DNA of 64,000 nt from Candidatus Vondammii sp. HM_W22. GTDB lineage: Bacteria; Pseudomonadota; Gammaproteobacteria; Chromatiales; Chromatiaceae. Location: NCBI RefSeq assembly GCF_022530855.2, contig NZ_CP099567.1:3038001-3102000 (forward strand), written 5' to 3'. Numbering within the stretch: the first letter of the stretch is position 1; each line of letters begins with the position of its first letter. The notes below the pieces were generated by a model. It did not search any database, was not told where the DNA came from, and was given only the letters and a program-made list of their open reading frames with translations. The translations under genes were made by a program, and so were the position numbers. Positions 8,198 to 18,221 of the stretch are shown here, piece by piece.

Positions 8198-9447
8198 GAC
8201 AGTAATTCGTTGAAGGGTAGAAACTGAACCTGGTCGCCTTTGGACAAGGTCTGATGTTCAGGCAGAATAGCCAGACCATTGGCCCAGGCCAATGAGCTCA
8301 GGACACCGGAAGAGCGACTCCGGTAAAGGGAGATCTGCGCCTCGCCCTGAGCATTCAGAGCCAATCGAGCACGGGCAAATTCCCGGCGCTTGTCCGATTT
8401 TGGCCAATCGAAATCAGTTTTGGCAAGGATCGGCGTAGGCGCCATGCTCTCTCTATCAACGCCCTGGGATTGCAAAATAAAAGGACGTGCAAACAGGCAG
8501 AAGGTGACAAACAGAGAGACCGGATTACCCGGCGTTCCTATGAAGGGCGTCCCTTCTATATGGCCAAAAGCCAGTGGCTTACCCGGGCGAATATTGATTT
8601 TCCACATATCCAGTGTGCCCAGTTTTTCCACGGCAGGTTTGAGATGGTCCTCTTCACCGACTGAAACCCCGCCGGACGTCATCACCAGGTCAGCCTGTCC
8701 AGCCGCATTCAGCAGCGCAGCACAGGTGGCATCAAAGGTATCTTCCACAATACCCAGGGTCACGACGTCACAACCCAAGGCCTGGAGCATGCCCTTGAGA
8801 GTGGACTCATTGGAGTTATAGATCTGCCCTGGTCCCAGAGGCTGACCCGGATTAATCAACTCATCGCCGGAAGAAAAGAGCGCCACTTTCAGCCGGCGAT
8901 AGACCGGCAGCTCGCCAATCCCGACTGAGGCGGCAAGCCCCAAGTGCTGGGGACCGATGCGGGTGCCTGCCTGGAGCACCTGCTGGCCCTCACTGACATC
9001 TTCACCGGCACGGCGGATGTTGGCGCCTGGGGTAGGAATCTGGCTGATAATGACGCTGTCACCGCGCTGCTCGCACACCTCCTGGATCACCACGGCATCG
9101 GCATTGGCAGGTACCGGGGCTCCGGTAAAGATACGTGCCGCTGTTCCCGGCTCCAGAGGCGTGGGCGCAACACCGGCGGGGATGCGCTGGGAGACCGGCA
9201 GCAACGGCTTGTCACCGGACAGATCCGCTGTATTGACGGCATAACCATCCATCGCGCTGTTATCCCAGGGCGGCATGGTAACTTTGCTGGTCAAAGGCTC
9301 AGCCAGGACCCGGTCCAGGGCGTCAGAGATCGGCACCATTTCAACCTCGGCTACCGCTTTAGCGTGGGACAGCAACAGCTCAATGGCCTCTTCGAGCGAC
9401 TTGAGGGGGGTGCTGCTTTTAACGCTGGAACAACCGCAATCACTCAT
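8194..9447 (-). CDS. moeA: Molybdopterin molybdenumtransferase
   Basis: A 417-residue MoeA, which inserts molybdate into adenylylated molybdopterin in the last step of cofactor synthesis. Recognisable blocks are MPPWDNSAMDGYAV (about 59-72), IRRAGEDVSEGQ, LFSSGDEL and the GQIYNSNE segment, MTSGGVSVGEEDH, then RPGKPLAFG and the GTPGNPVSLFVTF block near residue 305. The N-terminus carries a short Cys-containing lead (SDCGCSS). It is preceded by moaB (57 bp gap) and overlaps moaD by 4 bp. The frame is complete and of normal length. Confidence 0.96.
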   Translation of the reverse strand: MSDCGCSSVKSSTPLKSLEEAIELLLSHAKAVAEVEMVPISDALDRVLAEPLTSKVTMPPWDNSAMDGYAVNTADLSGDKPLLPVSQRIPAGVAPTPLEPGTAARIFTGAPVPANADAVVIQEVCEQRGDSVIISQIPTPGANIRRAGEDVSEGQQVLQAGTRIGPQHLGLAASVGIGELPVYRRLKVALFSSGDELINPGQPLGPGQIYNSNESTLKGMLQALGCDVVTLGIVEDTFDATCAALLNAAGQADLVMTSGGVSVGEEDHLKPAVEKLGTLDMWKINIRPGKPLAFGHIEGTPFIGTPGNPVSLFVTFCLFARPFILQSQGVDRESMAPTPILAKTDFDWPKSDKRREFARARLALNAQGEAQISLYRSRSSGVLSSLAWANGLAILPEHQTLSKGDQVQFLPFNELLS

Positions 9448-9504
9448 AATTTATTTCTCTGACGCTACTGCATTAAATTTGTTACAACAAAAATACCGGG
9501 CACA

Positions 9505-10023
9505 CTAAGCCAGAAACATCTGTGCAAAGTTGCAGGGCCGGGTTCGATGATCCAACTGCTGCTGCAAAATCTTATCCCAGCCGGTACGGCAGGCACCCGT
9601 GGAACCCGGCATGCAGAAAATCAGCGTATGGTTGGTCAGGCCGGCAAGCGCACGGGTTTGGATGGAAGATGCTCCGATCTCTTCCAGAGAGACGGAACGA
9701 AATAGCTCTCCAAAACCTTCAATGGGCTTTTCCAATAAAGGTCCAACAGCCTCAGGGGTGCTGTCCCTGCCGGTTATTCCCGTACCGCCGGTACTGAGTA
9801 TGACGTGCACATTCGGATCGGCTATCCAGCGCGAAAAAATAGCGCGCATCTGATAGATGTCATCCTTGACGATGGCTTTTTCCACCACTCTGTGACCACC
9901 CTCTTCTGCCCGCTCTTTAAAAATTTTTCCGGACTTGTCAGTCTCTTCGGTCCGGGTATCAGAGATCGTAAGCACCGTAATATTCAGGGGCACAAAACCA
10001 CCGTCGCTATAATGTCCTGTCAT
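9505..10023 (-). CDS. moaB: MoaB/MogA-type molybdopterin adenylyltransferase
   Basis: A 172-residue protein of the MoaB/Mog family, which adenylylates molybdopterin before metal insertion by MoeA. Motifs are LTISDTRTEETDKSG at about 18-32, ILSTGGTGITGRDSTPEAV near 75-93, and the C-terminal CMPGSTGACRTGWDKIL block. It starts the tight moa/moe group and lies 100 bp downstream of the PfkB kinase gene on the same strand. Whether it acts as MogA or as the less well understood E. coli MoaB cannot be told here; the symbol follows overall likeness. Confidence 0.9.
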   Translation of the reverse strand: MTGHYSDGGFVPLNITVLTISDTRTEETDKSGKIFKERAEEGGHRVVEKAIVKDDIYQMRAIFSRWIADPNVHVILSTGGTGITGRDSTPEAVGPLLEKPIEGFGELFRSVSLEEIGASSIQTRALAGLTNHTLIFCMPGSTGACRTGWDKILQQQLDHRTRPCNFAQMFLA

Positions 10024-10123
10024 GGTATTTTCCCATTCAATTTCAGTAGTGACCTTAAAGAGCGAGAAAAGCGATTTTCAGCTCATCTCTCACCCCAGCA
10101 AAATTAAGAGTCAAAGCCATTAT

Positions 10124-11056
10124 TTACAGGGCATATCCGAAAGTCTGCTTGAAGCGGACATCGAACACATCCCGGGAAAATTTGTGATTCTGGGTACCCG
10201 CATGCTCGATTTTGATCGCACCCATCAGGGCAGCAACACGACCTGTAGTATCCCAATCCATATCGTTCATCAGACCATACAACAGTCCGGACCGGTAGGC
10301 ATCCCCACAACCCGTAGGATCTTCCAGGGATAAAGCTGATGCAACCGGTATCTCATAAACCTTGTCGCGAGTATAGATACTGGAGCCTTCTCCACCCCGG
10401 GTAATAATCACGGCCTCCGCACGCTGGGCCATCTGTTCAGGTGACAGTCCAGTTCGTTCCTGCATCAATTTGGCTTCATAGTCATTGAACGCCAGCCAGG
10501 TAGCCTGATCGACAAATTTTAACAGGTTATCCCCATCGAACATCGGCATGCCCTGACCGGGGTCAAAGATGAACGGGGTCCCTGTTTCAGCAAACTGTTC
10601 CGCATGCTCAATCATCCCCTGACGCCCGTCCGGTGAGACTATTCCAATGGTACAGTCTGTGCATTCGCTCACTTTCACCTCATGGGCACTGTTCATTGCC
10701 CCCGGGTGAAATGCCGTGATCTGATTGTCGTCCTGGTCGGTGGTGATATAGGCTTGGGCCGTGTAGCTGCCATCAATGAAACGAACATGATCCTGGCTGA
10801 TACCAACCCGATCCATCCACTCAGCATAAGGCGCAAAATCACTGCCCACGGTGCCCATCGGCTTCCCTTCTCCACCGAGGAGTCCCAGATTGTAGGCTAT
10901 ATTTCCGGCGCAGCCGCCAAATTCCCGGCGTAAATCAGACACCAGAAAAGAGACATTCAGTATGTGGACCTGCTCCGGCAGTATGTGGTTTTTAAACTGG
11001 TCATGAAAAACCATGATGGTATCAAAAGCGATTGAGCCGCAAATCAGCGCCGACAT
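10124..11056 (-). CDS. PfkB-family carbohydrate/nucleoside kinase (adenosine kinase-like)
   Basis: A 310-residue ribokinase-fold kinase. It has the N-terminal GGCAGNIAYNLGLLGG block for substrate binding (about 47-62), a FDPGQGMPMF segment, NDYEAKLM, and the PfkB signature DPTGCGDAYRSGLLYGL, in which the aspartate is the catalytic base and the GCGD turn forms the anion hole. Proteins with this pattern are commonly annotated as adenosine kinase, but ribokinase or another sugar kinase is possible. It lies upstream of the moa/moe genes on the same strand with a 100-bp gap, so co-transcription is possible but not shown. Confidence 0.85.
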   Translation of the reverse strand: MSALICGSIAFDTIMVFHDQFKNHILPEQVHILNVSFLVSDLRREFGGCAGNIAYNLGLLGGEGKPMGTVGSDFAPYAEWMDRVGISQDHVRFIDGSYTAQAYITTDQDDNQITAFHPGAMNSAHEVKVSECTDCTIGIVSPDGRQGMIEHAEQFAETGTPFIFDPGQGMPMFDGDNLLKFVDQATWLAFNDYEAKLMQERTGLSPEQMAQRAEAVIITRGGEGSSIYTRDKVYEIPVASALSLEDPTGCGDAYRSGLLYGLMNDMDWDTTGRVAALMGAIKIEHAGTQNHKFSRDVFDVRFKQTFGYAL

Positions 11057-11149
11057 GCCGTCCCCTGTGGTAGAAAGGAAATTGCCGATACTACACTAAA
11101 GCAGAGGCAGGCCGTAAGCGTGCCCCCCTGAATCCCAGTACAGAGCACC

Positions 11150-11890
11150 TCTAAAAACCCAACAAAGGCCAATAGATCTCTAGTAAATCAGGGAAGCCCG
11201 GTATCTTCACACTCGTTTTTTTGGCAACATCCATATCCATACCTCGCTTTAACCGGCCAGAGCCACACCAATCGACGCATGTTGTACACCAAATTCATCA
11301 TACCCATCTTCACACCGACCCTACCTTGGCCGATGCTACGCACTAGTTGATTGGCCTGCTGGGCAAACACGTGCTCAACTCTTGATCGTTTTCGGCCTGC
11401 CTCTTGCTCCCGTTCATTCAAGGGGCGTTTGCGTGTCGACTTGCGATGAATCTGACTGCGGTAATGCGGCCTCCCATTTTATACTGCCGTAAGCAGAATC
11501 GGCCCAGACACTGCCATTACTGTTGTTCTCATCCAGCCGTTCCTCGAAGACCTAGCTACCATGAACTTCAGCTGATGTGATGGCATACTTGCGAATGACC
11601 TTGTGCTTCCGGTCTATGCTGATGTGGTTTTTGTACCCATAGTGGGTTTTGCCATGCTTCATGGTCCAGTGGGCTTCAACATCCTTCTGGCGGCGTTTGT
11701 TATCACCCCATGCCTCAGGGCTGTCCCCGGCTTTGATCTGCCTATTTTCCTCTCGCGTATTACGTTGCCTGGGTACTGGAACGATAGCGGCATCTACAAT
11801 CTGTCCCTTGCGAGCACTGGAGATGAATAAAGGCTGGTTCTCCAGACATGGCATTCAAGCAGGTGTTACATTGCGGTTGCCATATGTTAT
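11150..11890 (-). pseudogene. Degenerate IS5-family transposase
   Basis: On the minus strand, 11854-11552 reads ARKGQIVDAAIVPVPRQRNTRE, then KAGDSPEAW, HYGYKNHISIDRKHKVIRKYAITSAEVHGS, the central part of an IS5-group transposase. After a frame break it continues with VWADSAYGS-like sequence, and 11421-11188 gives QANQLVRSIGQGRVGVKMGMMNLVYNMRR, the C-terminal part. The N-terminal third is absent. No clear ends or target duplication were found. It separates the PfkB kinase from the argE pseudogene. Confidence 0.8.
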
Positions 11891-11991
11891 CTAGGGAGAG
11901 TAATGGCTACGCTGTAAAATGGCATCTCCATATCCTCCTGCGCGGATTATTGAGAGCTTACAAAATAAAAAACTCTACCTCCCAAAAAAAA

Positions 11992-13124
11992 CTAGATGCA
12001 AAAGTGCCTGATCAACTGGCGCAGGATATTCACCATAGGCTCTATCCGTTCCAGACCAAGATATTCGTCGGGTTGGTGGGCCTGATCAATATCACCGGGT
12101 CCGAGAATAATGCTCTCCATACCCAGCTGCCTCAGGTAGGGTGCTTCGGTGCCGAAGGCTACGGATTCTGCGGTGTGATTTGTCAGTGCTTCACTGGTCT
12201 GTACGATCTCTGCAGTGGCCGGCGTCTCCATGGCTGGAATGCCAGGTCATCTCCAGCGCCAGACCCGTGCCCTTGAGCCTCTCCTCCAATCGCAGAGAGA
12301 GCTCTCCTCGTAGCTGCTCCAGTTCCATGCCGGGCAACGGGCGGATATCTATCTGCAGTTCGCATTCGGCGCAGATACGGTTGGGGTTGTCGCCGCCATG
12401 GATATGACCAAGATTCAGGGTGAGCACTTCTACCTCAAACAGCGGGTTCCGGTATTGTTCCTGAAGTTCACTCCTCCAGGTGAGGAGTTCACTGATAACC
12501 TGATGCATCCCTTCCAGAGCGCTGATCCCCAGTGCCGGATGCTGGAGTGCCCCGAACGGCCTTTCAGACGTATGGTCTCCATGGAGATGCCTTTGTGCAT
12601 TCGCACCGGGCGTAGTCCTGTAGGTTCCCCAATCAATGCATGCCGACCCATCCGACGGTTGGCGTCCACCAGTGATTGTGCGCCGCACATGGTGCTCTCT
12701 TCATCTGCTGTGGCGAGGAGGATAAGAGGGTGTTTCAGTTGCTTCAGGTCTACTCCACGAATCGCTTCGATAGCCAAAGCGAAAAACGCTTTCATGTCCG
12801 AGGTGCCCAATCCATAGATGCGATTATTCCGTTCAGTCAGTTTGAAGGGATCGGTTTTCCACTGATCGCCATCGAAAGGGACGGTATCGGTATGTCCCGA
12901 GAGAACTAGCCCCTCGGGGCCTGTACCGGCACTGGCGATCAGGTTGGATTTCCCGGGATTCCCGGCACAGGTAGGATCTCAACACGAAATCCCAGTGTTT
13001 CCAGCCAGCTGGAGAGGAGATCGATTACCGCTTTATTGGTTTGGTCCCAGTGAGGATTGATGCTGCTGACCGAAGGAGCTGCAATCAGCTGTTCGATCAT
13101 AGAGAGGAGTTTGGGTGTCGGCAT
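11992..13124 (-). pseudogene. argE: Acetylornithine deacetylase (M20A peptidase family), frameshifted
   Basis: Four consecutive minus-strand frames add up to one ArgE. 13124-12939 gives MPTPKLLSMIEQLIAAPSVS and VEILPVPG. 12810-12430 gives GTSDMKAFFALAIEA, ATADEESTMCGAQSLV (metal-binding acidic pair) and IGEPTGLRPVRMHKG. 12688-12191 gives LGISALEGMHQVI and LGHIHGGDNPNRICAECELQIDIRPLPGM. 12231-11992 gives the end, METPATAEIVQTSEALT, FGTEAPYL and GPGDIDQAHQPDEYL. Frame breaks fall near 12945, 12530 and 12240. Nearly all of the sequence is still readable, so the loss is recent. ArgE removes the acetyl group from N-acetylornithine in arginine synthesis; cells without it usually depend on ArgJ or on external arginine. 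Confidence 0.9.
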
Positions 13125-13223
13125 GAAAAGATTCTGTCGTCATGCCTCGGCTAGTGCAACTCTTTTGTTGAAACGCCCTCATTGAATCTCAGATAACTCA
13201 GTGTCGGCTGTTTCCCGAAGCTT

Positions 13224-13802
13224 CTATGCATATCGTTCCAGCTCTTCAAGCCAGCGATTGATCTCTTTTGTTCCATCCTCCAGAAATCCCGGGTCCTGAT
13301 AAGCCTGTGCAACGACGATAATGCCCTGGCCCCTGGCCATTAGTTGCAGGGAGAGTTCTCGTGCTTCATCCGGATAACCCATCATGGAAAACTGTTTTGC
13401 CAGCCACTGCTGGAAAATATCGAACAGTCTGTGGACTATCTGTTTCAACTCCGGCTGGTCTTTCGCCAGCTCTATATTGAGTGAACCCATGGGACAGCCC
13501 GAACGGAGTAGTGCCGGGGTGCTGTCATACATGATTTGGATAAAGCGCTCCAGCCGGTCAAGGGGTTGCGGAATCGTGTTATCCCACTCGGAAAGCATGG
13601 TAGTGATCGTTGCCAAGCGATGGTTTATCACGGCCTCCAGCATCTCGTCCTTGGTCTTGAAGTAGTAGTAGATGTTTCCCCGGGGTATGCCTGTCTCATC
13701 CACTACATCGGTAAATGAGCTGCGATTGTAGCCTTTACGATAAAAGAGCTGGTTGGCTGCATCGATAATGGATTGCCGGGTTCTTTCACTTTTGCTGGGC
13801 AT
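13224..13802 (-). CDS. TetR/AcrR-family transcriptional regulator
   Basis: A 192-residue regulator with an N-terminal TetR DNA-binding domain: RTRQSIIDAANQLFYRKGYNRSSFTDVVDETGIPRGNIYYYFKTKDEML (about residues 7-56), including the typical G-Y/F-x-T-S/F-I and K-x-x-L/Y-Y-x-Y-F spacing. The C-terminal ligand domain resembles the LmrA/YxaF-type group, with an SGCPMGSLNIELAKDQPELKQ segment. Ligand and targets are unknown. It is a single gene on the minus strand, upstream of the argE pseudogene and downstream of an IS256 insertion that separates it from ilvD. The frame is complete. Confidence 0.93.
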   Translation of the reverse strand: MPSKSERTRQSIIDAANQLFYRKGYNRSSFTDVVDETGIPRGNIYYYFKTKDEMLEAVINHRLATITTMLSEWDNTIPQPLDRLERFIQIMYDSTPALLRSGCPMGSLNIELAKDQPELKQIVHRLFDIFQQWLAKQFSMMGYPDEARELSLQLMARGQGIIVVAQAYQDPGFLEDGTKEINRWLEELERYA

Positions 13803-13907
13803 GGCGAACCGAATATTTTGAACGAAGGGTTATTGGATTATAGTCCTAAAATTCACTTTATATTTATTTGACGAAGTGCCGGTGCTGCTCGTCATACCGG
13901 GAACTGA

Positions 13908-13916
13908 CTAGTCATA
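13908..13916. repeat. 9-bp target-site duplication, left copy (CTAGTCATA)
   Basis: CTAGTCATA directly precedes the left end of the IS256 element at 13917 and recurs at 15292-15300. IS256 elements usually duplicate 8-9 bp, so this marks a simple, unrearranged insertion. Confidence 0.9.
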
Positions 13917-15291
13917 GAGTTATAGTCAAATCTGGTGTTTAGCCAGTTGAATCAAGCGGCGACCTGATCGACTCCTGCTACCTCAACACCCTCTTTAAAT
14001 TTGATTCCGGTTATCACCTTCGCCAGGTAATCGAAACCCCGTAATCGTCTCCACGCCTTCTCGGCACACAGGCCGAGTTTGAACATCATGTGTAGCATGC
14101 CATCACGCGATAGGCAGCCCTTGGAACGCTTGGTTCGATGGCGGATTGTCCCGAAGGTGGATTCAATCGGATTGCTGGTCCGAATACTCTGCCAATGCTG
14201 CGCAGGAAATTGATAGAAAGCCATCAGTTCCTCTCGGTCTTTGTGCAGACAGATGGCAGCCTTCGGATACTTTGGCTCATACGTTTTGATAAACAGATCA
14301 AAGGCCTTTTCCGCATCGGCCTGGGTCTCCGCCTGCCAGATGTTGTGCAGTGCCTGCTTCGCTTTCGGCTGAGCTGACCTTGGCAGGCAGTTCAGCACGT
14401 TCATGGTTTTGTGCATCCAGCAGCGCTGCTGGCGCGTCTCCGGATACACTTCCTCCAGCGCAGCCCAGAATCCCATGGCACCGTCACCGATCGCCAATTT
14501 TGGCGGGGTCAGTCCGCGTGACTTCAGTTTCAACAGCACCTCCCGCCAGCTCTGTGTGGACTCCCGTACACCATCCTCAATTGCCAGAAAATGCTTCTCA
14601 CCACGCTCATTCACGCCGATCACCACCAGGGCACACAGCTTCGTCTGCTCTGCTCTCTGTCCGCTGTAGACACCGTCTGCCCACCATACACCCAATGGCC
14701 CTTATCCAGGCGCTCCTCGCACCCGCTCCGATATTCTTCTGCCCAGACCTGCTTCAGACGCGATACCCTGCCCGCCGACAAGCCTGTTGCACCCGGAACC
14801 ACCAGCACTTTCAGGGCTTCACCCATCTCTCCACTGGAAATCCTCTTCAGGTAGAGCCACGGTAGTGCCGCTTCCAGTGACTTCGTCTTGCGTACATACG
14901 GCGGCACCAGAGCTGATCGGAACGTCACCGGCTCGCCGGTCTTCGCTCGTATTTTGGGGATCTTGACCGTGACCGGCCCCAATCCTCTCTGCAGTTTACG
15001 AGCTGGCAGGTGACCATTACGCACCACACCCGTCTTGCCATCCTCTGTCCGTCGCTCGACGTGCTCCGCCAACAGCTCCTCCACCGCCTAGTAGATCAAC
15101 TGCTCTGCACCGCTTCTCGGCAACTCTGTCAGCGGATCGATAATCGTATCTCGACCTGCCAGCTTAACTAACGTTATTCTTACTCATGGTGGCGTATCTC
15201 CAATGGTTGTTTTGATGTCTCGCAACAACAAATCAACCAGATACCCCGCTTTTTTTCAATTCCTTTCAAACAACACTTTCAGTTATAACTC
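13917..15291 (-). mobile_element. IS256-family element (type A), complete ends
   Basis: A 1375-bp element. The left end reads GAGTTATAGTCAAATCTGGT and the right end, in reverse complement, GAGTTATAACTGAAAGTGTT: imperfect inverted repeats of about 24 bp sharing GAGTTATA and a GTTT block. It is bounded by the 9-bp duplication CTAGTCATA. The transposase is read on the minus strand and is broken (see next entry). This copy defines the ends of the type-A subfamily also present at 2991 and, as a more diverged relative, at 34623-37212. Confidence 0.93.
13952..15189 (-). pseudogene. IS256-family transposase (type A), frameshifted
   Basis: Reads from the ATG near 15187 (MSKNN region). The frame is closed early by a TAG at about 15090, where the copy at 3095 has CAG. 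It reopens at 15084 as ELLAEHVERRTEDGK and runs to HWVYGG near 14695. There a base is missing compared with the first copy, and the rest is in another frame: GVYSGQRAEQTKLCALVVIGVNE, AIGDGAMGFWAALEEVYPETRQQRCWMHK, TSNPIESTFGTIRHRTKRSKG, ending GVDQVAA. The C-terminal 247 residues, with most of the DDE region, are undamaged. The lesions differ from those of the first copy, although both frame breaks fall just before the YSG-R-AEQ motif. Confidence 0.9.
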
Positions 15292-15300
15292 CTAGTCATA
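15292..15300. repeat. 9-bp target-site duplication, right copy (CTAGTCATA)
   Basis: Identical to 13908-13916 and abutting the right inverted repeat of the IS256 element. Confidence 0.9.
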
Positions 15301-15419
15301 TGCCTCACTAACTGATTAAGGGGTGTCTGGAGCGAACAAATTGTGGATAATTGCCCCATACTGTTTTGACCTGCAGACTCAGTGCGAAAGTTGACCTGCC
15401 AAGATTTCCGGAGAAGATT

Positions 15420-17270
15420 ATGCCCGAATACCGTTCCCGCACTACCACTCATGGCCGCAACATGGCGGGTGCCCGTGCCCTTTGGCGTGCTACAGGTATG
15501 AAAGATGGGGATTTCGACAAACCCATTATCGCCGTGGTCAACTCCTTTACCCAATTTGTTCCCGGGCATGTTCATCTCAAGGATATTGGGCAGATGGTGG
15601 CGCGGGAGATTGAGCAGGCAGACGGTGTGGCCAAGGAGTTCAATACCATCGCCGTTGATGACGGTATTGCAATGGGGCATGGTGGAATGCTCTATTCGCT
15701 GCCTTCCAGAGATATCATCGCCGACTCGGTGGAGTATATGGTCAATGCCCATTGCGCCGATGCCATGGTCTGTATCTCCAACTGTGACAAAATCACTCCG
15801 GGGATGCTAATGGCTGCCTTGCGGCTCAATATCCCGGTTGTTTTCGTATCCGGCGGCCCCATGGAGTCAGGCAAGACTTCTCTCCATGGTAAAGAACTAA
15901 AGCTGGATCTGGTGGATGCCATGATCTCTGCTGCCGACCCCAATGAATCCGACGAAGATGTTGATGTTATAGAGCGTTCTGCCTGCCCGACCTGTGGCTC
16001 CTGCTCCGGTATGTTTACCGCCAATTCAATGAACTGTCTTACCGAGGCTCTGGGTCTGAGCCTGCCGGGAAACGGCTCTCTGCTGGCTACCCACGCCGAT
16101 CGCCGGGAGTTGTTCCTAGAAGCGGGGCGTCTGATTGTTGATATCACAAAGCGCTATTACGAACAGAATGATGCCTCGGTGCTGCCGCGCAGTGTGGCAA
16201 GTTTTGAAGCGTTCGAGAATGCAATCTGTCTGGATATCGCCATGGGTGGATCCACCAACACGGTGTTGCACCTGCTGGCGGCGGCCCATGAGGCGGAAGT
16301 TGATTTCACAATGGCCGATATCGACCGCCTCTCCCGCAAGGTTCCCAATCTGTGCAAAGTGGCGCCTTCCACCCAGCAGTATCATATGGAAGATGTACAT
16401 CGTGCCGGGGGGGTTATCGGGATTCTCGGCGAGCTGGCCCGCGCTGGTTTGATTCATCAGCAGGCGGGTTCCATTCATAGCGAAACCCTGGGCCGGGCAA
16501 TTGAGTTGTGGGATGTCGCTATAAACAGTAGTGAGACAGCAAAAAACCGTTATTTGGCCGGACCGGGTGGTGTGCCGACCCAGGAGGCTTTCAGTCAGAA
16601 CTGCCTCTGGCCTGATCTGGATATTGACCGTGCCGGTGGCTGCATCAGAGATCTGGAGCATGCTTATAGCAAAGATGGGGGGCTGGCGGTGCTTTACGGT
16701 AATCTGGCTGAACAGGGCTGTATCGTCAAAACAGCCGGTGTTGATGAGTCCAATCTGACATTCAACGGCCCGGCCCGTATCTTCGAGAGCCAGGATAAGG
16801 CGGTAGAGGCCATTCTGGATGATCGCGTCAACGCCGATGATGTGGTGCTGATCCGTTACGAAGGTCCCAAGGGCGGACCGGGTATGCAGGAGATGCTCTA
16901 TCCCACCAGCTATCTAAAATCAAAGGGGCTGGGCAAGGCATGCGCACTTATCACCGATGGCCGCTTCTCCGGTGGTACTTCGGGCCTCTCTATCGGCCAC
17001 TGTTCGCCCGAGGCGGCGGAAGGCGGGAATATTGGCCTGGTGGAGGAGGGTGATCTGATTCAGATTGATATACCCAATCGTAAGATCGGGGTTGATCTGA
17101 GTGATGAAGCTCTGGATGACCGGCGTAAAGCCATGGAAGCGAAAGGCGATAAGGCATGGTTGCCTGAAAACCGCGAACGTGTAGTCTCTCAGGCGTTACA
17201 GGCCTATGCCGCCCTGACTACCAGTGCCGCTCGTGGGGCGGTGAGGGATCTTTCTCAGCTTAAACGGTAA
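15420..17270 (+). CDS. ilvD: Dihydroxy-acid dehydratase
   Basis: A 616-residue enzyme of valine, leucine and isoleucine synthesis that dehydrates 2,3-dihydroxy-3-methylvalerate and -isovalerate to the 2-keto acids. The start at ATG 15420 gives [20 protein letters not shown], matching E. coli IlvD in sequence and length, with ggagaag upstream; a frame opening 69 bp earlier has no family likeness. Iron-sulphur cysteines lie in [11 protein letters not shown] and [17 protein letters not shown], the pattern of the 4Fe-4S type enzyme. The C-terminus has [16 protein letters not shown]. It stands alone on the plus strand. The IS256 insertion ends about 130 bp upstream and may have separated it from its original promoter region. 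Confidence 0.97.
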   Translation: MPEYRSRTTTHGRNMAGARALWRATGMKDGDFDKPIIAVVNSFTQFVPGHVHLKDIGQMVAREIEQADGVAKEFNTIAVDDGIAMGHGGMLYSLPSRDIIADSVEYMVNAHCADAMVCISNCDKITPGMLMAALRLNIPVVFVSGGPMESGKTSLHGKELKLDLVDAMISAADPNESDEDVDVIERSACPTCGSCSGMFTANSMNCLTEALGLSLPGNGSLLATHADRRELFLEAGRLIVDITKRYYEQNDASVLPRSVASFEAFENAICLDIAMGGSTNTVLHLLAAAHEAEVDFTMADIDRLSRKVPNLCKVAPSTQQYHMEDVHRAGGVIGILGELARAGLIHQQAGSIHSETLGRAIELWDVAINSSETAKNRYLAGPGGVPTQEAFSQNCLWPDLDIDRAGGCIRDLEHAYSKDGGLAVLYGNLAEQGCIVKTAGVDESNLTFNGPARIFESQDKAVEAILDDRVNADDVVLIRYEGPKGGPGMQEMLYPTSYLKSKGLGKACALITDGRFSGGTSGLSIGHCSPEAAEGGNIGLVEEGDLIQIDIPNRKIGVDLSDEALDDRRKAMEAKGDKAWLPENRERVVSQALQAYAALTTSAARGAVRDLSQLKR

Positions 17271-17336
17271 TTAGATGGTGACACTTCTTCAAGGGTGTTA
17301 TCTGAAGTTAGCACCGATCCAGGAGCACTCTTTTAC

Positions 17337-17395
17337 CACGAAGAGCGCGAAGAAAACGCCTGGTAGATTTATTGTTTTTCTTCGTGAGCTTCGTG
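17337..17395. repeat. Imperfect inverted repeat of the CACGAAG type downstream of ilvD
   Basis: 17337-17356 (CACGAAGAGCGCGAAGAAAA) pairs with 17376-17395 (TTTTCTTCGTGAGCTTCGTG) at about 17 of 20 positions around a 19-base loop. It lies between the convergent ilvD and SH3-domain genes. It could act as a bidirectional terminator, or belong to the common dispersed CACGAAG repeats of gammaproteobacteria. Confidence 0.6.
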
Positions 17396-17444
17396 ATGAT
17401 TTATGGGCTTCTTGACGGACACTAATGAGCCGCATGCTCCACTA

Positions 17445-18113
17445 TTAAAGCGAACCCCAGGAGCTCTTGCTCCGCCGAACACGGAGGTGGGGGAGTATCA
17501 ACCCGAGCACGATGCCGCCAATAATCACCCCTGCTCCAATCAGGAACCAACGCTGATTGTTGTCATTGCTGAGCTCCCTGTTCTCCTGTTTTAGATCAGC
17601 CGTCTCACGGGTCAGCGAGGCCACCTGCTTCCGCAGGTCATTGCGTTCATTGGAGATACGCATGGCGTTGGAAGCGGTGCGGCGGATGCCCTGGAGTTCT
17701 TGTTCCAGGTTGAGTCTTACTTTTTGCAGATTTTTATGCTGTTTTGTCAGCTTCTTATGCTCTCCCTGGAGCTTAGCCAGTCTTGCGGTCAGCAGGCCGG
17801 GCTCCTGCTGCAACTCATCCAGTCTCTTTGCCGCCGCTGTCAGGCGTTCTCTGGCGCTTGGGACCGGCATGAGCTGGCGGGTGAGGACATATCCAGTTTT
17901 CCCACTGGGTATGCGTACATGAGAGTAGCCGGTTTCACGGTTACTGCTCAGGAGATCAAGTTCATAGCCGCTCGGCAGCATCCGCATGATCTTGTGGGTC
18001 GGGCTTTCACCGGATCTGAGTGTGACTTTGAACTGGTCGGTTACATAACGGGGCTCGGCATGCAGACAGGATAAGCTTGCCAACAGCACAATAGCTAATG
18101 CGACTCTTTTCAC
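17445..18113 (-). CDS. SH3-domain protein with coiled coil and C-terminal membrane anchor (TIGR04211-like)
   Basis: A 222-residue protein. A signal peptide (about 1-19, ending LHA) is followed by a bacterial SH3 domain (about 20-85: YVTDQFKVTLRSGES, LPSGYELDLL, SGKTGYVLTRQL). A long predicted coiled coil rich in Leu, Lys and Glu spans about 90-185. A single transmembrane segment (FLIGAGVIIGGIVLGLIL) follows, then a basic tail. This layout is that of the YgiM-like/TIGR04211 family, envelope proteins of unclear function. The gene is transcribed away from typA; their shared 525-bp spacer holds three DnaA boxes. The frame is complete. Confidence 0.85.
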   Translation of the reverse strand: MKRVALAIVLLASLSCLHAEPRYVTDQFKVTLRSGESPTHKIMRMLPSGYELDLLSSNRETGYSHVRIPSGKTGYVLTRQLMPVPSARERLTAAAKRLDELQQEPGLLTARLAKLQGEHKKLTKQHKNLQKVRLNLEQELQGIRRTASNAMRISNERNDLRKQVASLTRETADLKQENRELSNDNNQRWFLIGAGVIIGGIVLGLILPHLRVRRSKSSWGSL

Positions 18114-18221
18114 GCGGACCTCGGGGCTGGAAGATAGATATTGAGAGCATTCTTCCAGATAGTGGGCCTCCTGTTCAAGCTGAAGATCATAATTGCTGAT
18201 ATTTACCGTATTTACTTGGCG

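Noticed and set aside
15351-15419. Longer ilvD beginning 23 codons upstream
   Set aside because: ATG 15420 has a good ribosome-binding site and gives the exact family N-terminus and length.
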